DNA from: Fodinibius sp041642155
GTDB taxonomy: Bacteria; Bacteroidota; Rhodothermia; Balneolales; Balneolaceae
Reading direction: 5' to 3'
Length of the DNA: 10,733 nt
NCBI RefSeq assembly: GCF_041642155.1
Contig: NZ_JBEPWZ010000086.1
Location: 1-10,733, forward strand
A program made the translations under genes and the position numbers. Shown in pieces: positions 1-6,408 of this stretch. The notes beneath the pieces were generated by a model that was given only the letters and a program-made list of their open reading frames with translations, was not told the origin of the DNA and made no database searches. Each line of letters opens with the position of its first letter. The first letter of the stretch is position 1.

Positions 1-2
1 AA

Positions 3-203
3 TGGGTCATGATGGCGGTGAATGTCGCCGCACTGTTGATTTTCGGCTATTCCTTTTATTTCGATATTACCGAACTCAGTCAAACCGTTTTTCTGATTAT
101 AATAGCTATTTTCGGTATCAATGTGGGACTCATTTTCTATCAAAAGAAGCAGCTCAAAGAGCTTGTTGAATACCTGACATGGAAAAAAGAGCGCGAAAAA
201 TAG
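3..203 (+). CDS. Small two-helix membrane protein, possibly 5'-truncated
   Basis: I do not recognise this protein. The frame is open to the left edge, where codons TGG GTC precede two adjacent ATGs at 9 and 12, so the gene may begin outside the window. Counting from the ATG at 9 there are 64 residues. Two hydrophobic stretches (about residues 3-18 and 26-43) are joined by a short polar turn and followed by a charged tail rich in Lys and Glu (KKQLKELVEY, then WKKEREK). This suggests a membrane hairpin or the C-terminal end of a larger membrane protein, with the Lys-rich tail in the cytoplasm. The gap to the next gene is about 40 AT-rich bases, so co-transcription with it is possible. No function is proposed. 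Confidence 0.6.
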   Translation, partial: WVMMAVNVAALLIFGYSFYFDITELSQTVFLIIIAIFGINVGLIFYQKKQLKELVEYLTWKKEREK

Positions 204-245
204 ATATTCAGCTGTCAATTAGAAACTTTTGCCTCTGCATATTAT

Positions 246-1046
246 ATGTCTGACCGATATCGGCTGCCGGCGCTCTACCAGGACAATGAGGGTGGCTGCA
301 TGGTGATCGCACATCGCGGCGCAAGCGCCTATTATCCCGAAAATACGATGGCTTCTTTCAAGGGAGCCGTAGAGCTGGGAGCAGAGATGATCGAGCTGGA
401 CGTGCTGTTGAGCAGGGATGGCGTACCGGTGGTTTTTCACGATGCGAAACTTGAAGGGCACAGCAGCGGAAAGGGGTTGCTTTCCCGTTACACGCTTCGG
501 CAGCTCAAAAAACTGGATGCCGGGGCCTGGTTTGATAAGGGTTTTGCAGGTGTTCAGATCCCAACGCTGGAAGAAGTGCTGGCGTTTGCCGCCGGTACCA
601 TCGCGCTCAATATAGAAATAAAGACAGAGGCCGTCAGGGACCAGCGTTCCGGGGGTATAGTGGAAAAATGCCTGCAGCTGGTGAAGGAGTACGGGATGGG
701 CCGGCACGTTCTGTTTTCCAGCTTTGATTATCGGGCCGTGACGCACTTGAAAACGCTGGATCCGCACATGCCCGTTGCGCTGTTATACAACCGGGCCGCC
801 TCAAAAAACAGGTTGCCCGGCGAGCTCGTGAAACAGTATAAAGCCGATGCCTGTAATATGAGTTATCGCCAGTTCAACGCCAAAAGAAGGAGGGATCTTA
901 ACAGCAGAGGAATTCCCCATTTCATTTACACCGTAGATCACCCGAATCGGATGCGTAAGCTGCTGGACGCCGGGGTTACCGGTATTTTTACGAACAAACC
1001 GGATCTGCTTAAGGTGGTAATCAACCAGTGGAAAAAGCAGCAGTGA
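246..1046 (+). CDS. Glycerophosphodiester phosphodiesterase (GDPD family)
   Basis: The protein probably hydrolyses glycerophosphodiesters, the products of phospholipid deacylation, to glycerol-3-phosphate and an alcohol. It has a complete GDPD TIM barrel. Numbered from the internal ATG at 300, the active site includes His5-Arg6 of IAHRGAS, Glu32 and Asp34 of EMIELDV, and His47 of VFHD; NIEIK follows, and the barrel closes with YTVDHPNRMRKLLDAGVTG and FTNKP. No signal peptide is visible, so it is likely cytoplasmic, like UgpQ. There are two possible starts: ATG 246 (266 aa) and ATG 300 (248 aa). A GAGGG at 288-292 precedes the second, but no other gene here uses a Shine-Dalgarno, and base composition changes from AT-rich to gene-like at 246, so the longer form is given. 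Many relatives begin close to the HRG motif, so 300 remains credible. Substrate specificity cannot be read from the sequence. Confidence 0.92.
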   Translation: MSDRYRLPALYQDNEGGCMVIAHRGASAYYPENTMASFKGAVELGAEMIELDVLLSRDGVPVVFHDAKLEGHSSGKGLLSRYTLRQLKKLDAGAWFDKGFAGVQIPTLEEVLAFAAGTIALNIEIKTEAVRDQRSGGIVEKCLQLVKEYGMGRHVLFSSFDYRAVTHLKTLDPHMPVALLYNRAASKNRLPGELVKQYKADACNMSYRQFNAKRRRDLNSRGIPHFIYTVDHPNRMRKLLDAGVTGIFTNKPDLLKVVINQWKKQQ

Positions 1047-1097
1047 ATGGATGTCGTGCGGTCGGACGGGTTTTTTCTAAAAAAAATGCATTAGGGT

Positions 1098-1126
1098 TTG
1101 AATGATGAGCGGAAACCTTCTATTTT
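1098..1126 (+). promoter_or_regulatory. Candidate promoter for pyrG
   Basis: TTGAAT (1098-1103) and TATTTT (1121-1126) are separated by 17 bases, the ideal sigma70-like spacing, and each matches four of six consensus positions. The stretch from 1121 (TATTTTTT) also fits seven of eight positions of the Bacteroidota -7 element TAnnTTTG. Transcription would begin near 1133, leaving a leader of roughly 20 bases before the ATG. It rests on pattern alone. Confidence 0.45.
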
Positions 1127-1154
1127 TTACTTTCCCTAATTAACCAATGCTTTC

Positions 1155-2813
1155 ATGTCCACAAAATACATCTTTGTAACCGGAGGGGTTACGTCTTCAC
1201 TTGGTAAAGGAATCATCTGTGCGTCGTTGGGGCGCCTTTTAGTGGCGCGGGGACTCCGTGTCACGGTACAAAAACTGGATCCCTATATTAATGTGGATCC
1301 GGGCACCATGAACCCCTACGAACACGGAGAGGTTTTTGTAACCGAAGACGGGGCGGAAACCGATCTGGACCTGGGCCACTACGAGCGCTTCCTGGATATC
1401 AAAACCTCCCAGGAAAATAATGTCACGACGGGGCGCATTTATAATGATGTGATCTCCAAAGAGCGCCAGGGAGCCTATCTGGGTAAAACGGTGCAGGTGA
1501 TCCCGCACATCACCGATGAGATCAAGTCGCATATCGTCGCCCTTGGTGAGTCGGACGGTTATGATGTGGTCATCGTCGAAATAGGCGGTACGGTGGGTGA
1601 TATCGAAAGCCTGCCTTATATCGAGGCCGTCCGACAGTTCCGGTATGACGTGGGCCGTGAGAATACCCTGTCTATCCATCTGACGCTGGTGCCTTACCTC
1701 TCGGCAGCCCGTGAACTTAAAACCAAGCCTACCCAGCACTCGGTTAAGACGCTCTCCGAAAGCGGACTGCAGCCCGATATTATTGTGGCGCGTTCCGAAC
1801 ATGAGCTGGATGAATCCATCCGCAAAAAGATCTCACAGTTTTGTAATGTGGAAGTAGCGGATGTTATCGCCTCCCTCGATGCCGAGAGTATTTACCAGGT
1901 ACCCCTGCTGATGCAGGGAGAAGGCCTCGATGAACGGGTCATTAAAAAACTAAAGCTGGATGCCGGGGTCCCCGACCTGGAGCGCTGGATAGGATTTGTG
2001 GAGGCCGTGCGAAATCCTTCCACCGAAATTAATATTGCACTGGTTGGCAAATATGTTGAGCATCACGACGCCTATAAATCGATTGTTGAAGCCTTCATTC
2101 ATGCCGGGGCCGTTAACGGCTGTGCAGTCAATATCCGATGGATACAATCAGATCATCTGACGAAGGATAATGTTAAGGACAAGCTGAGGGATATTTCGGG
2201 TATTTTGGTGGCGCCCGGTTTTGGGGGACGTGGTATTGATGGCAAACTGTCGGCGATCACCTATGCACGGACGAACAATATTCCATTTTTCGGCATCTGT
2301 CTGGGAATGCAGTGTGCCGTTATTGAATACGCCCGGAATGTATGCGGGTGGCCCGAAGCGAATAGCACTGAATTCGATGAGCATACGGAACACCCGATTA
2401 TCGACCTGATGCCCGATCAAAAGAATATTGAAGACAAGGGCGGCACTATGCGCCTGGGCCTGTATGATTGCAAACTTAAAAAAGGAACAAAAGCCTATGC
2501 GGCTTATGGAGAAGAATTGATCCATGAACGCCACCGGCATCGGTATGAGGTGAATAACAACCTGCGTTATAAGCTGGTGGAAGAAAAGATGATCCTTTCC
2601 GGCTTTAATCCCGAACGTGATCTTGTTGAGATTATTGAACTCAAAGATCATCCCTGGTTTTTGGGGGTACAGTTCCACCCGGAGTTGTGTTCAACCGTCA
2701 ATAATCCCCAGCCTCTTTTCGTGGATTTTGTAAAAGCCAGCCTGGAGCACGCCCGGGAGCACGATCTCAATATTCCGGTGGATGGCGAGCGCATAGTGGT
2801 CAGTGAAACGTAA
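1155..2813 (+). CDS. pyrG: CTP synthase (glutamine-hydrolysing)
   Basis: Makes CTP from UTP, ATP and glutamine, the last step of de novo pyrimidine nucleotide synthesis, in the cytoplasm. The full two-domain enzyme is present at 552 aa, close to the usual 535-550. The N-terminal amidoligase domain (about residues 1-270) has the P-loop GGVTSSLGKG with Lys18, then GHYERFLD, QVIPHITDEIK and VEIGGTVGDIES. The C-terminal class I glutamine amidotransferase domain (about 290-545) has the nucleophile Cys382 in GICLGMQ and the His508/Glu510 pair in QFHPE, so both sites look intact. ATG 1155 is the only sensible start, since MSTKYIFVTGG is the standard N terminus; no Shine-Dalgarno precedes it. A promoter-like pair lies upstream, and the TAA stop shares one base with the ATG of the next gene, which points to a pyrG-Nudix operon with translational coupling. 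I see no G-run leader of the kind that attenuates pyrG in Gram-positives. Confidence 0.98.
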   Translation: MSTKYIFVTGGVTSSLGKGIICASLGRLLVARGLRVTVQKLDPYINVDPGTMNPYEHGEVFVTEDGAETDLDLGHYERFLDIKTSQENNVTTGRIYNDVISKERQGAYLGKTVQVIPHITDEIKSHIVALGESDGYDVVIVEIGGTVGDIESLPYIEAVRQFRYDVGRENTLSIHLTLVPYLSAARELKTKPTQHSVKTLSESGLQPDIIVARSEHELDESIRKKISQFCNVEVADVIASLDAESIYQVPLLMQGEGLDERVIKKLKLDAGVPDLERWIGFVEAVRNPSTEINIALVGKYVEHHDAYKSIVEAFIHAGAVNGCAVNIRWIQSDHLTKDNVKDKLRDISGILVAPGFGGRGIDGKLSAITYARTNNIPFFGICLGMQCAVIEYARNVCGWPEANSTEFDEHTEHPIIDLMPDQKNIEDKGGTMRLGLYDCKLKKGTKAYAAYGEELIHERHRHRYEVNNNLRYKLVEEKMILSGFNPERDLVEIIELKDHPWFLGVQFHPELCSTVNNPQPLFVDFVKASLEHAREHDLNIPVDGERIVVSET

Positions 2814-3283
2814 TGAATGTCCCTGAATCCGTTTTCGGTCATCAGCTGCGTCTTCGGGTCGCCGGGGTAATGATAGTGCAGGAAGCCATCCTGCTGGTAA
2901 AGTTGCAATCTCCGGTAACCGGCAAAACCGTATGGACGCCGCCCGGCGGCGGGGTCGATTTCGGGGAGTCAATGGTTGATGCTCTCAAGCGCGAGTTCCG
3001 GGAAGAAACACAGACCGAGATAGACGTTCACCGGCTTCTGCACCTTCACGAGCTGATTGATGACCCGTACCATGCAGTAGAGTGCTATTTCGAAGTGAGT
3101 AAAATTACAGGAAAGCCATCGGCTGGACGTGATCCTGAACTGGCAGACCGTGACCAGCTGATTGAAGACGTGGCGTGGATCGCGGTCGATGAACTGGATA
3201 ACCTGCCTTTTGTGCCCCGCGACTTGTTGTTTAAACTAAAGCAGTGGCGGGACCGGTCGTCTTTTGATATTTTCTCGCCATGA
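2813..3283 (+). CDS. Nudix hydrolase
   Basis: A 156-residue single-domain Nudix protein that should cleave a nucleoside diphosphate linked to some group X with a divalent metal. The Nudix box spans about residues 46-70: Gly46, five residues, Glu52, seven residues, then Arg60-Glu61-Phe-Arg-Glu64-Glu65, which supplies the metal-binding glutamates. The usual Gly after the EE pair is replaced (EETQTEI), a tolerated change. WTPPGGGVDFGES just before the box is typical of the family. The ATG at 2813 overlaps the pyrG stop as TAATG, so it is probably co-translated with CTP synthase. By position it might sanitise or recycle nucleotides, but substrate cannot be assigned from sequence; ADP-ribose, (d)NTPs and nucleotide sugars are all possible. 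No clear terminator follows. A weak AT-only inverted repeat (TGAAT...ATTCA, 3281-3299) covers the stop codon. Confidence 0.92.
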   Translation: MNVPESVFGHQLRLRVAGVMIVQEAILLVKLQSPVTGKTVWTPPGGGVDFGESMVDALKREFREETQTEIDVHRLLHLHELIDDPYHAVECYFEVSKITGKPSAGRDPELADRDQLIEDVAWIAVDELDNLPFVPRDLLFKLKQWRDRSSFDIFSP

Positions 3284-3298
3284 ATATATTATACATTC

Positions 3299-3418
3299 AC
3301 AGAGTTCTTTGTAAAACCGCTCTTTTTCCCACCCGCTGCCTTTGCGCGATTTCAAAGTCCTCAAGTATTGTCTTATATATATACTGCGATTTGAAATGGC
3401 TCAGGCTTTGGAATGGAA
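3299..3418 (+). repeat. Diverged direct repeat, copy A
   Basis: This stretch shares an ordered series of short blocks with 3525-3718. ACAGAGTTCTTTGTAAAAC (3299-3317) matches 3525-3543 at 16 of 19 bases. TTTCAAAGTC (3350-3359) recurs exactly at 3591-3600. TATATACT (3378-3385) recurs at 3666-3673. TGAAATGGCT (3392-3401) matches 3675-3684 at 9 of 10. AATGGAA (3412-3418) recurs at 3712-3718. Order and orientation are kept while spacings differ, as expected of old copies with indels. Individual AT-rich blocks could be chance; the collinear set is the argument. It begins 15 bases after the Nudix stop. Confidence 0.45.
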
Positions 3419-3485
3419 CAACCCTCTTGGTTTTTTAAAGGCCTCTTTCAAGCATTTATACACTGCATATATTCTCCGCCGTTGT

Positions 3486-3491
3486 TATAAT
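3486..3491 (+). promoter_or_regulatory. Isolated TATAAT, possible -10 element
   Basis: A perfect TATAAT hexamer lies between the two repeat copies, about 35 bases before copy B and its hairpin. At 16-18 base spacing the upstream hexamers (around CTGCAT at 3463-3468) are poor -35 elements, so a real promoter is only a possibility. If active, it would transcribe the hairpin-bearing copy B. Confidence 0.2.
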
Positions 3492-3524
3492 CTTTGTGCT
3501 CAATCCGTTAACTCTTTTTAATGA

Positions 3525-3718
3525 ACAGAGGGCTTTGCAAAACAACGGTTTTGCAAAAGATTCTGGCAGTGTCGCAGGAAGACCGTGTTTTTTCAAAGTC
3601 AAGATCAAGGGCCCGGGGAGGGTGGAAGAGCAGGCGAGTACGCCTGTTTGTGGTAAAGTAGTTGTTATATACTCTGAAACGGCTGGACCTGTGTTTTGAA
3701 GACGGATAGCAAATGGAA
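3525..3718 (+). repeat. Diverged direct repeat, copy B (with hairpin)
   Basis: Second copy of the element at 3299-3418, in the same orientation, starting about 226 bases downstream. It is longer than copy A. The extra length lies mostly between the first and third shared blocks, where copy B carries the second arm of a perfect hairpin that copy A lacks. One forward frame through it (from ATG 3521) runs to 3823 broken only by two TAG codons (3659 and 3707), so it might also be a decayed short gene. I do not recognise the conceptual product. Confidence 0.45.
3534..3557. repeat. Perfect 10-bp inverted repeat with 4-base loop
   Basis: TTTGCAAAAC (3534-3543), loop AACG, then GTTTTGCAAA (3548-3557): every stem position pairs. 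No T-tract follows (AGATTCTGG comes next), so it does not read as an intrinsic terminator. As DNA it is a symmetric site that a dimeric regulator could bind; as RNA it is a compact hairpin. The nearest genes are 251 bases upstream (Nudix stop) and about 515 bases downstream, so it is not placed as an obvious operator. Confidence 0.7.
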
Positions 3719-3738
3719 TACGTTACCTGGATTGAGGA

Positions 3739-3951
3739 ATGCTTTATGTCTATATGCCAGCTGGTTTTGGCGGTAAGAAATGCGTTGAAAAAACCGGTGT
3801 ATATGAGGTGGCTCATTGGTTAAATAATAGTTATTATAAGAGCGAAGTTATTCTTCAGGTTATATCGCCGAAACCGCCGAGAGTGTATGGCGTCCCGAAC
3901 AGAAAGATTGTGATAGGTGGGATGCCGTGCGTAGACACACAGAATAAATAA
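3739..3951 (+). CDS. Doubtful 70-codon ORF, hypothetical
   Basis: This is an ATG-to-TAA frame inside the long gap. The conceptual protein is slightly basic, with no signal peptide, membrane segment or domain I recognise; the middle reads YEVAHWLNNSYYKSEVILQV and the end contains KPPRVYGVPNRK. The start has no ribosome-binding signal, though no gene here has one. Its 5' end lies just past repeat copy B and it overlaps a different-frame ORF and an opposite-strand ORF. I list it because it is the longest ATG-initiated frame in the gap, but chance is the more likely explanation. Confidence 0.15.
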   Translation: MLYVYMPAGFGGKKCVEKTGVYEVAHWLNNSYYKSEVILQVISPKPPRVYGVPNRKIVIGGMPCVDTQNK

Positions 3952-4072
3952 TAAAGCAATGTTCGGTTGAAGAAATTGTGAATCACCGTTTTGATCCCAG
4001 TACATAAGTAAACTGTCAGGTATTCCTCATAGATATAAATACCTATAACACCATAAACATCGTTTGACTCCT

Positions 4073-6130
4073 ATGCAACAGACGTTATATTCTGCTCTTA
4101 TCCTATCTCTGGCACTAAGCTTCTCAGCTTCTGCACAACAGGCACAACCCACTGAGGCGATTGAATTAAAGGAGGTTCCTACTTCTCCGATGATGCTGCC
4201 CTATAACAACCCCTTCGGGGATGAGCAAGTGGAAGAAGAAAAGGCTGCAACCGACCGTTCTTCTTTTTCAGGCTCTATGGAAAACAGCGGGGATTTTGGG
4301 AAGGATACGATGCAGCGTATCGCTGAAATATACCGGATACATGTGCAGGCAATCGAAGCGCAGATGAACGAAAATCCCCTGCAGGCCGAAAAGCATATTA
4401 CCGACGCGTTGAACAAACTGCAGGAGTTACTGGACACCTATCCCGAGTTGCAAACGGAGCAGCGGTTTAGTGAGTTATACCGCTCCATCATGACGGAATA
4501 CCGCAAATTTTATGGGATTACAGAATCGGAAATGCAGACAGAGGGTGAAATTTTTGCAATACGGGAGGAACTTTTTTCTGATGATGATGAATGGATAAAG
4601 GACAGTTACAGTGTGCCGGAAAATCTCCCTGCGCCCTCAACCAGCGTGCCTCTTGTGCAAAATGAGAAGGTCAATCGCTCCCTGATGTATTTTTCTCTGA
4701 AACGCCCCGAAGTGATGGAAAAATGGTTGAAGCGCTCGGAAAAGTATTTCCCGATGATGAAGGAAATTTTTGAAGAGGAGGACGTACCCACGGAGCTTAT
4801 TCACTTGTCAATGGTTGAAAGCGGACTGAACCCGCGGGCTCAAAGCTGGGCTTCCGCTGTAGGGATGTGGCAATTCATCCGGGGCACGGGTTCAATGTAC
4901 GGACTTGACGTAAATTTTTGGAAAGATGAGCGGCGCGATCCGGAGAAGGCCACCCGTGCGGCCGCGCGCCACCTCAGGGATTTATACGAGGTATGGGGCG
5001 ACTGGCACCTGGCACTGGCCGGCTATAATATCAGTCCCCGCGGACTGAAGTATGCCATTCGCCGGGGCGGGGGAGAAAAAAACTACTGGGAAGCCTGGCC
5101 TCACCTGCCGAGTGAAACCAGGAATTACGTCCCCAGCTATATTGCCGCCACCATGATCGGCAAGGAGCCGGAATCGTTCGGATTTGACAAAAAATATGAT
5201 GAGGATCCTTACAGCTACGATGTGTATCAGGTGGCTCCGTTGATGTCGTTGGAGTCGCTGGCAGAAGCCGCCGGTATTACCCTGGAAGAGTTAAAGGAAT
5301 ACAACCCGGAACTTCTGCGTTGGGCAACGCCTCCCGGCGGGAAATATCCGCTTAAGCTGCCGGCAGGCTTGAAAGATACTTTTGCAGAAAATTATGAAGA
5401 TATACCTAAAGACGAGCGCGGATCGAATGTTGCAATGCATACCGTGAGCAGCGGCGAATCGTTGGGTATTATCGCCCGTAAGTATGGCACCTCTGTTCAG
5501 GCTCTTTATGAGACCAATGAGGGGCTGTCCAGCACCATCCACCCGGGACAAAAGGTCGTGGTTCCTATTCCCGGCGGCAGCGCGACCGAAAGCCCCGACG
5601 AAATAGCATCCGGTCGTCCGGCCGATAAAAACAAGGCTTCTCAGTCTTCCGCCTCCGAGCCCTCGTCGAAGCGTTCGTCCGAACATACCGAACCTCAGGC
5701 AGCAGAAAAGCCCAGCGGACCTGTGATCACCTACGAGGTCAGAAAAGGCGATACCATTGGTCATATCGCCGAATGGTTTGACGTAACGGCTTCCAAAATA
5801 AGAACGTGGAATAACCTGACCGCTTATATACGCCCCGGCGACCGGCTGGAGATATACGTGGATGAATCCAAGAAGTCTTACTATCAAAAAATAAGCCAGA
5901 TGCCTTTTGACGAAAAGCAGGAAATTGAGCTCAAGCAGCGACGCAATGAGGATCTCACCCTGGCTTCCCTTACGGGTGCCGATGGCGAATATACCGTCCA
6001 GCCGAACGACACCCTTATTGATATAGCCAACAAGCACGGTGTTTCAGTGAGTAAACTCAGAGAATTGAATGGCTTAAGCGGTTCACGAATTCAGGTGGGT
6101 GAAACATTGATAATAAGTAGTTCCGAATAA
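4073..6130 (+). CDS. MltD-type membrane-bound/secreted lytic murein transglycosylase with LysM repeats
   Basis: Cleaves the glycan strands of peptidoglycan in the periplasm, forming 1,6-anhydro-muramoyl ends, for wall turnover and remodelling. The 685-aa precursor opens with a signal peptide (MQQTLYSALILSLALSFSASA, then QQ); no lipobox Cys is seen, unlike E. coli MltD. A helical, acidic region follows to about residue 230. The SLT domain (about 235-375) has catalytic Glu249 in MVESGLNP, then SAVGMWQFI, AAARHLRDL and ALAGYN. A degenerate LysM-like module lies at about 383-432. Three clear LysM modules, which bind peptidoglycan, sit at about 455-502, 554-598 and 640-684; a Ser/Pro/Glu-rich linker (about 505-550) joins the first two. 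ATG 4073 is preferred to the in-frame TTG at 4064 because it begins the signal peptide directly. It appears monocistronic, with a long gap before it and a terminator-like hairpin after. The family is certain; the MltD label rests on architecture. Confidence 0.95.
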   Translation: MQQTLYSALILSLALSFSASAQQAQPTEAIELKEVPTSPMMLPYNNPFGDEQVEEEKAATDRSSFSGSMENSGDFGKDTMQRIAEIYRIHVQAIEAQMNENPLQAEKHITDALNKLQELLDTYPELQTEQRFSELYRSIMTEYRKFYGITESEMQTEGEIFAIREELFSDDDEWIKDSYSVPENLPAPSTSVPLVQNEKVNRSLMYFSLKRPEVMEKWLKRSEKYFPMMKEIFEEEDVPTELIHLSMVESGLNPRAQSWASAVGMWQFIRGTGSMYGLDVNFWKDERRDPEKATRAAARHLRDLYEVWGDWHLALAGYNISPRGLKYAIRRGGGEKNYWEAWPHLPSETRNYVPSYIAATMIGKEPESFGFDKKYDEDPYSYDVYQVAPLMSLESLAEAAGITLEELKEYNPELLRWATPPGGKYPLKLPAGLKDTFAENYEDIPKDERGSNVAMHTVSSGESLGIIARKYGTSVQALYETNEGLSSTIHPGQKVVVPIPGGSATESPDEIASGRPADKNKASQSSASEPSSKRSSEHTEPQAAEKPSGPVITYEVRKGDTIGHIAEWFDVTASKIRTWNNLTAYIRPGDRLEIYVDESKKSYYQKISQMPFDEKQEIELKQRRNEDLTLASLTGADGEYTVQPNDTLIDIANKHGVSVSKLRELNGLSGSRIQVGETLIISSSE

Positions 6131-6133
6131 GTA

Positions 6134-6165
6134 ACGGGCTTGTGACATAGTGTGAGCCCGTATTT
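6134..6165 (+). terminator. Probable intrinsic terminator of the transglycosylase gene
   Basis: ACGGGCT (6134-6140) pairs perfectly with AGCCCGT (6155-6161) across a 14-base loop, beginning four bases after the stop codon and followed by a short T-rich stretch (ATTTCT). The stem is GC-rich, but the loop is long and the T-tract short, so termination may be inefficient. Confidence 0.5.
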
Positions 6166-6198
6166 CTCACAAGGATTTAGGGTATATTGGCGTACCCT
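6151..6198. repeat. Two further inverted repeats after the terminator-like hairpin
   Basis: TGTGAG (6151-6156) pairs with CTCACA (6166-6171) across nine bases. It shares bases 6155-6156 with the terminator stem, so the two structures exclude each other in part. Just downstream, AGGGTA (6179-6184) pairs with TACCCT (6193-6198) across eight bases. Each is only 6 bp and could be chance singly. Confidence 0.35.
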
Positions 6199-6333
6199 TG
6201 TGATACAGATAAACGTATATCGATTTTTGAGGCCAAAAAATGTGTAACATACTTCGAAGGTTGTCCATCAGCGGCGTTGAAGATAACAATAGCGTGCCGT
6301 GCGCGCGCGGGTATTTCTTCGCTGCTATTTTTC

Positions 6334-6350
6334 CTTCAGCCTTGCTGAAG
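6334..6350. repeat. 7-bp hairpin upstream of the PHP gene
   Basis: CTTCAGC (6334-6340), loop CTT, GCTGAAG (6344-6350) is a perfect short stem. A T-run (ATTTTT) precedes it, while the bases after it (TACAAATTTC) are not a strong T-tract. On the - strand the hairpin is followed by a run of A then, so neither strand is a textbook terminator. It lies about 60 bases before the GTG start of the next gene. It may be a leader structure or an operator. Confidence 0.35.
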
Positions 6351-6408
6351 TACAAATTTCTTGGTGTGAAATCCGGGTTAGTTGCCTGAAATTTAGATTT
6401 TTGACAGA

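Larger units (their letters stand above)
3284..4072. other. Long intergenic region without a convincing gene
   Basis: About 790 bases, visibly AT-richer than the flanking genes. The short ORFs in it lack recognisable domains, overlap one another on both strands, and often begin at GTG or mid-region ATGs. The positive content is two partly matching stretches (3299-3418 and 3525-3718) in the same orientation, a perfect 10-bp inverted repeat at 3534-3557, and an isolated TATAAT at 3486-3491 with no good -35 at 16-18 bases. The last 100 bases must carry the promoter of the transglycosylase gene; TTGAAG (3967) with TTTGAT (3990) at 17-base spacing is a weak candidate. The region could be decayed sequence, a dispersed repeat or an unrecognised RNA gene. 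Confidence 0.6.

Noticed and set aside
1053..1076. Terminator after GDPD: GC-rich stretch followed by six T
   Set aside because: The T-run is good, but I can form only a stem of about three base pairs before it, too weak to call.
1047..1094. 15-codon ORF between GDPD and pyrG as a possible leader peptide
   Set aside because: It has no run of regulatory codons or attenuator stems, and it ends before the likely pyrG promoter, so it would not be on the same leader.
1239..1802. 187-codon - strand ORF inside pyrG, with similar antisense ORFs in GDPD, the transglycosylase, PHP and bamA
   Set aside because: These are shadows of strongly supported genes on the other strand and carry no recognisable protein motif.
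3496..3699. 67-codon GTG-initiated + strand ORF in the long gap
   Set aside because: The GTG start lies five bases after the TATAAT, the ORF spans the hairpin, and it shares the stretch with a second + frame. There is no domain or codon signal to prefer it.
3508..3816. 102-codon ORF on the - strand within the long gap
   Set aside because: It is antisense to the repeat copy and the hairpin, with odd composition (many Ser, Arg, Phe), no motif and no upstream signals. More likely a by-product of the repeat than a gene.
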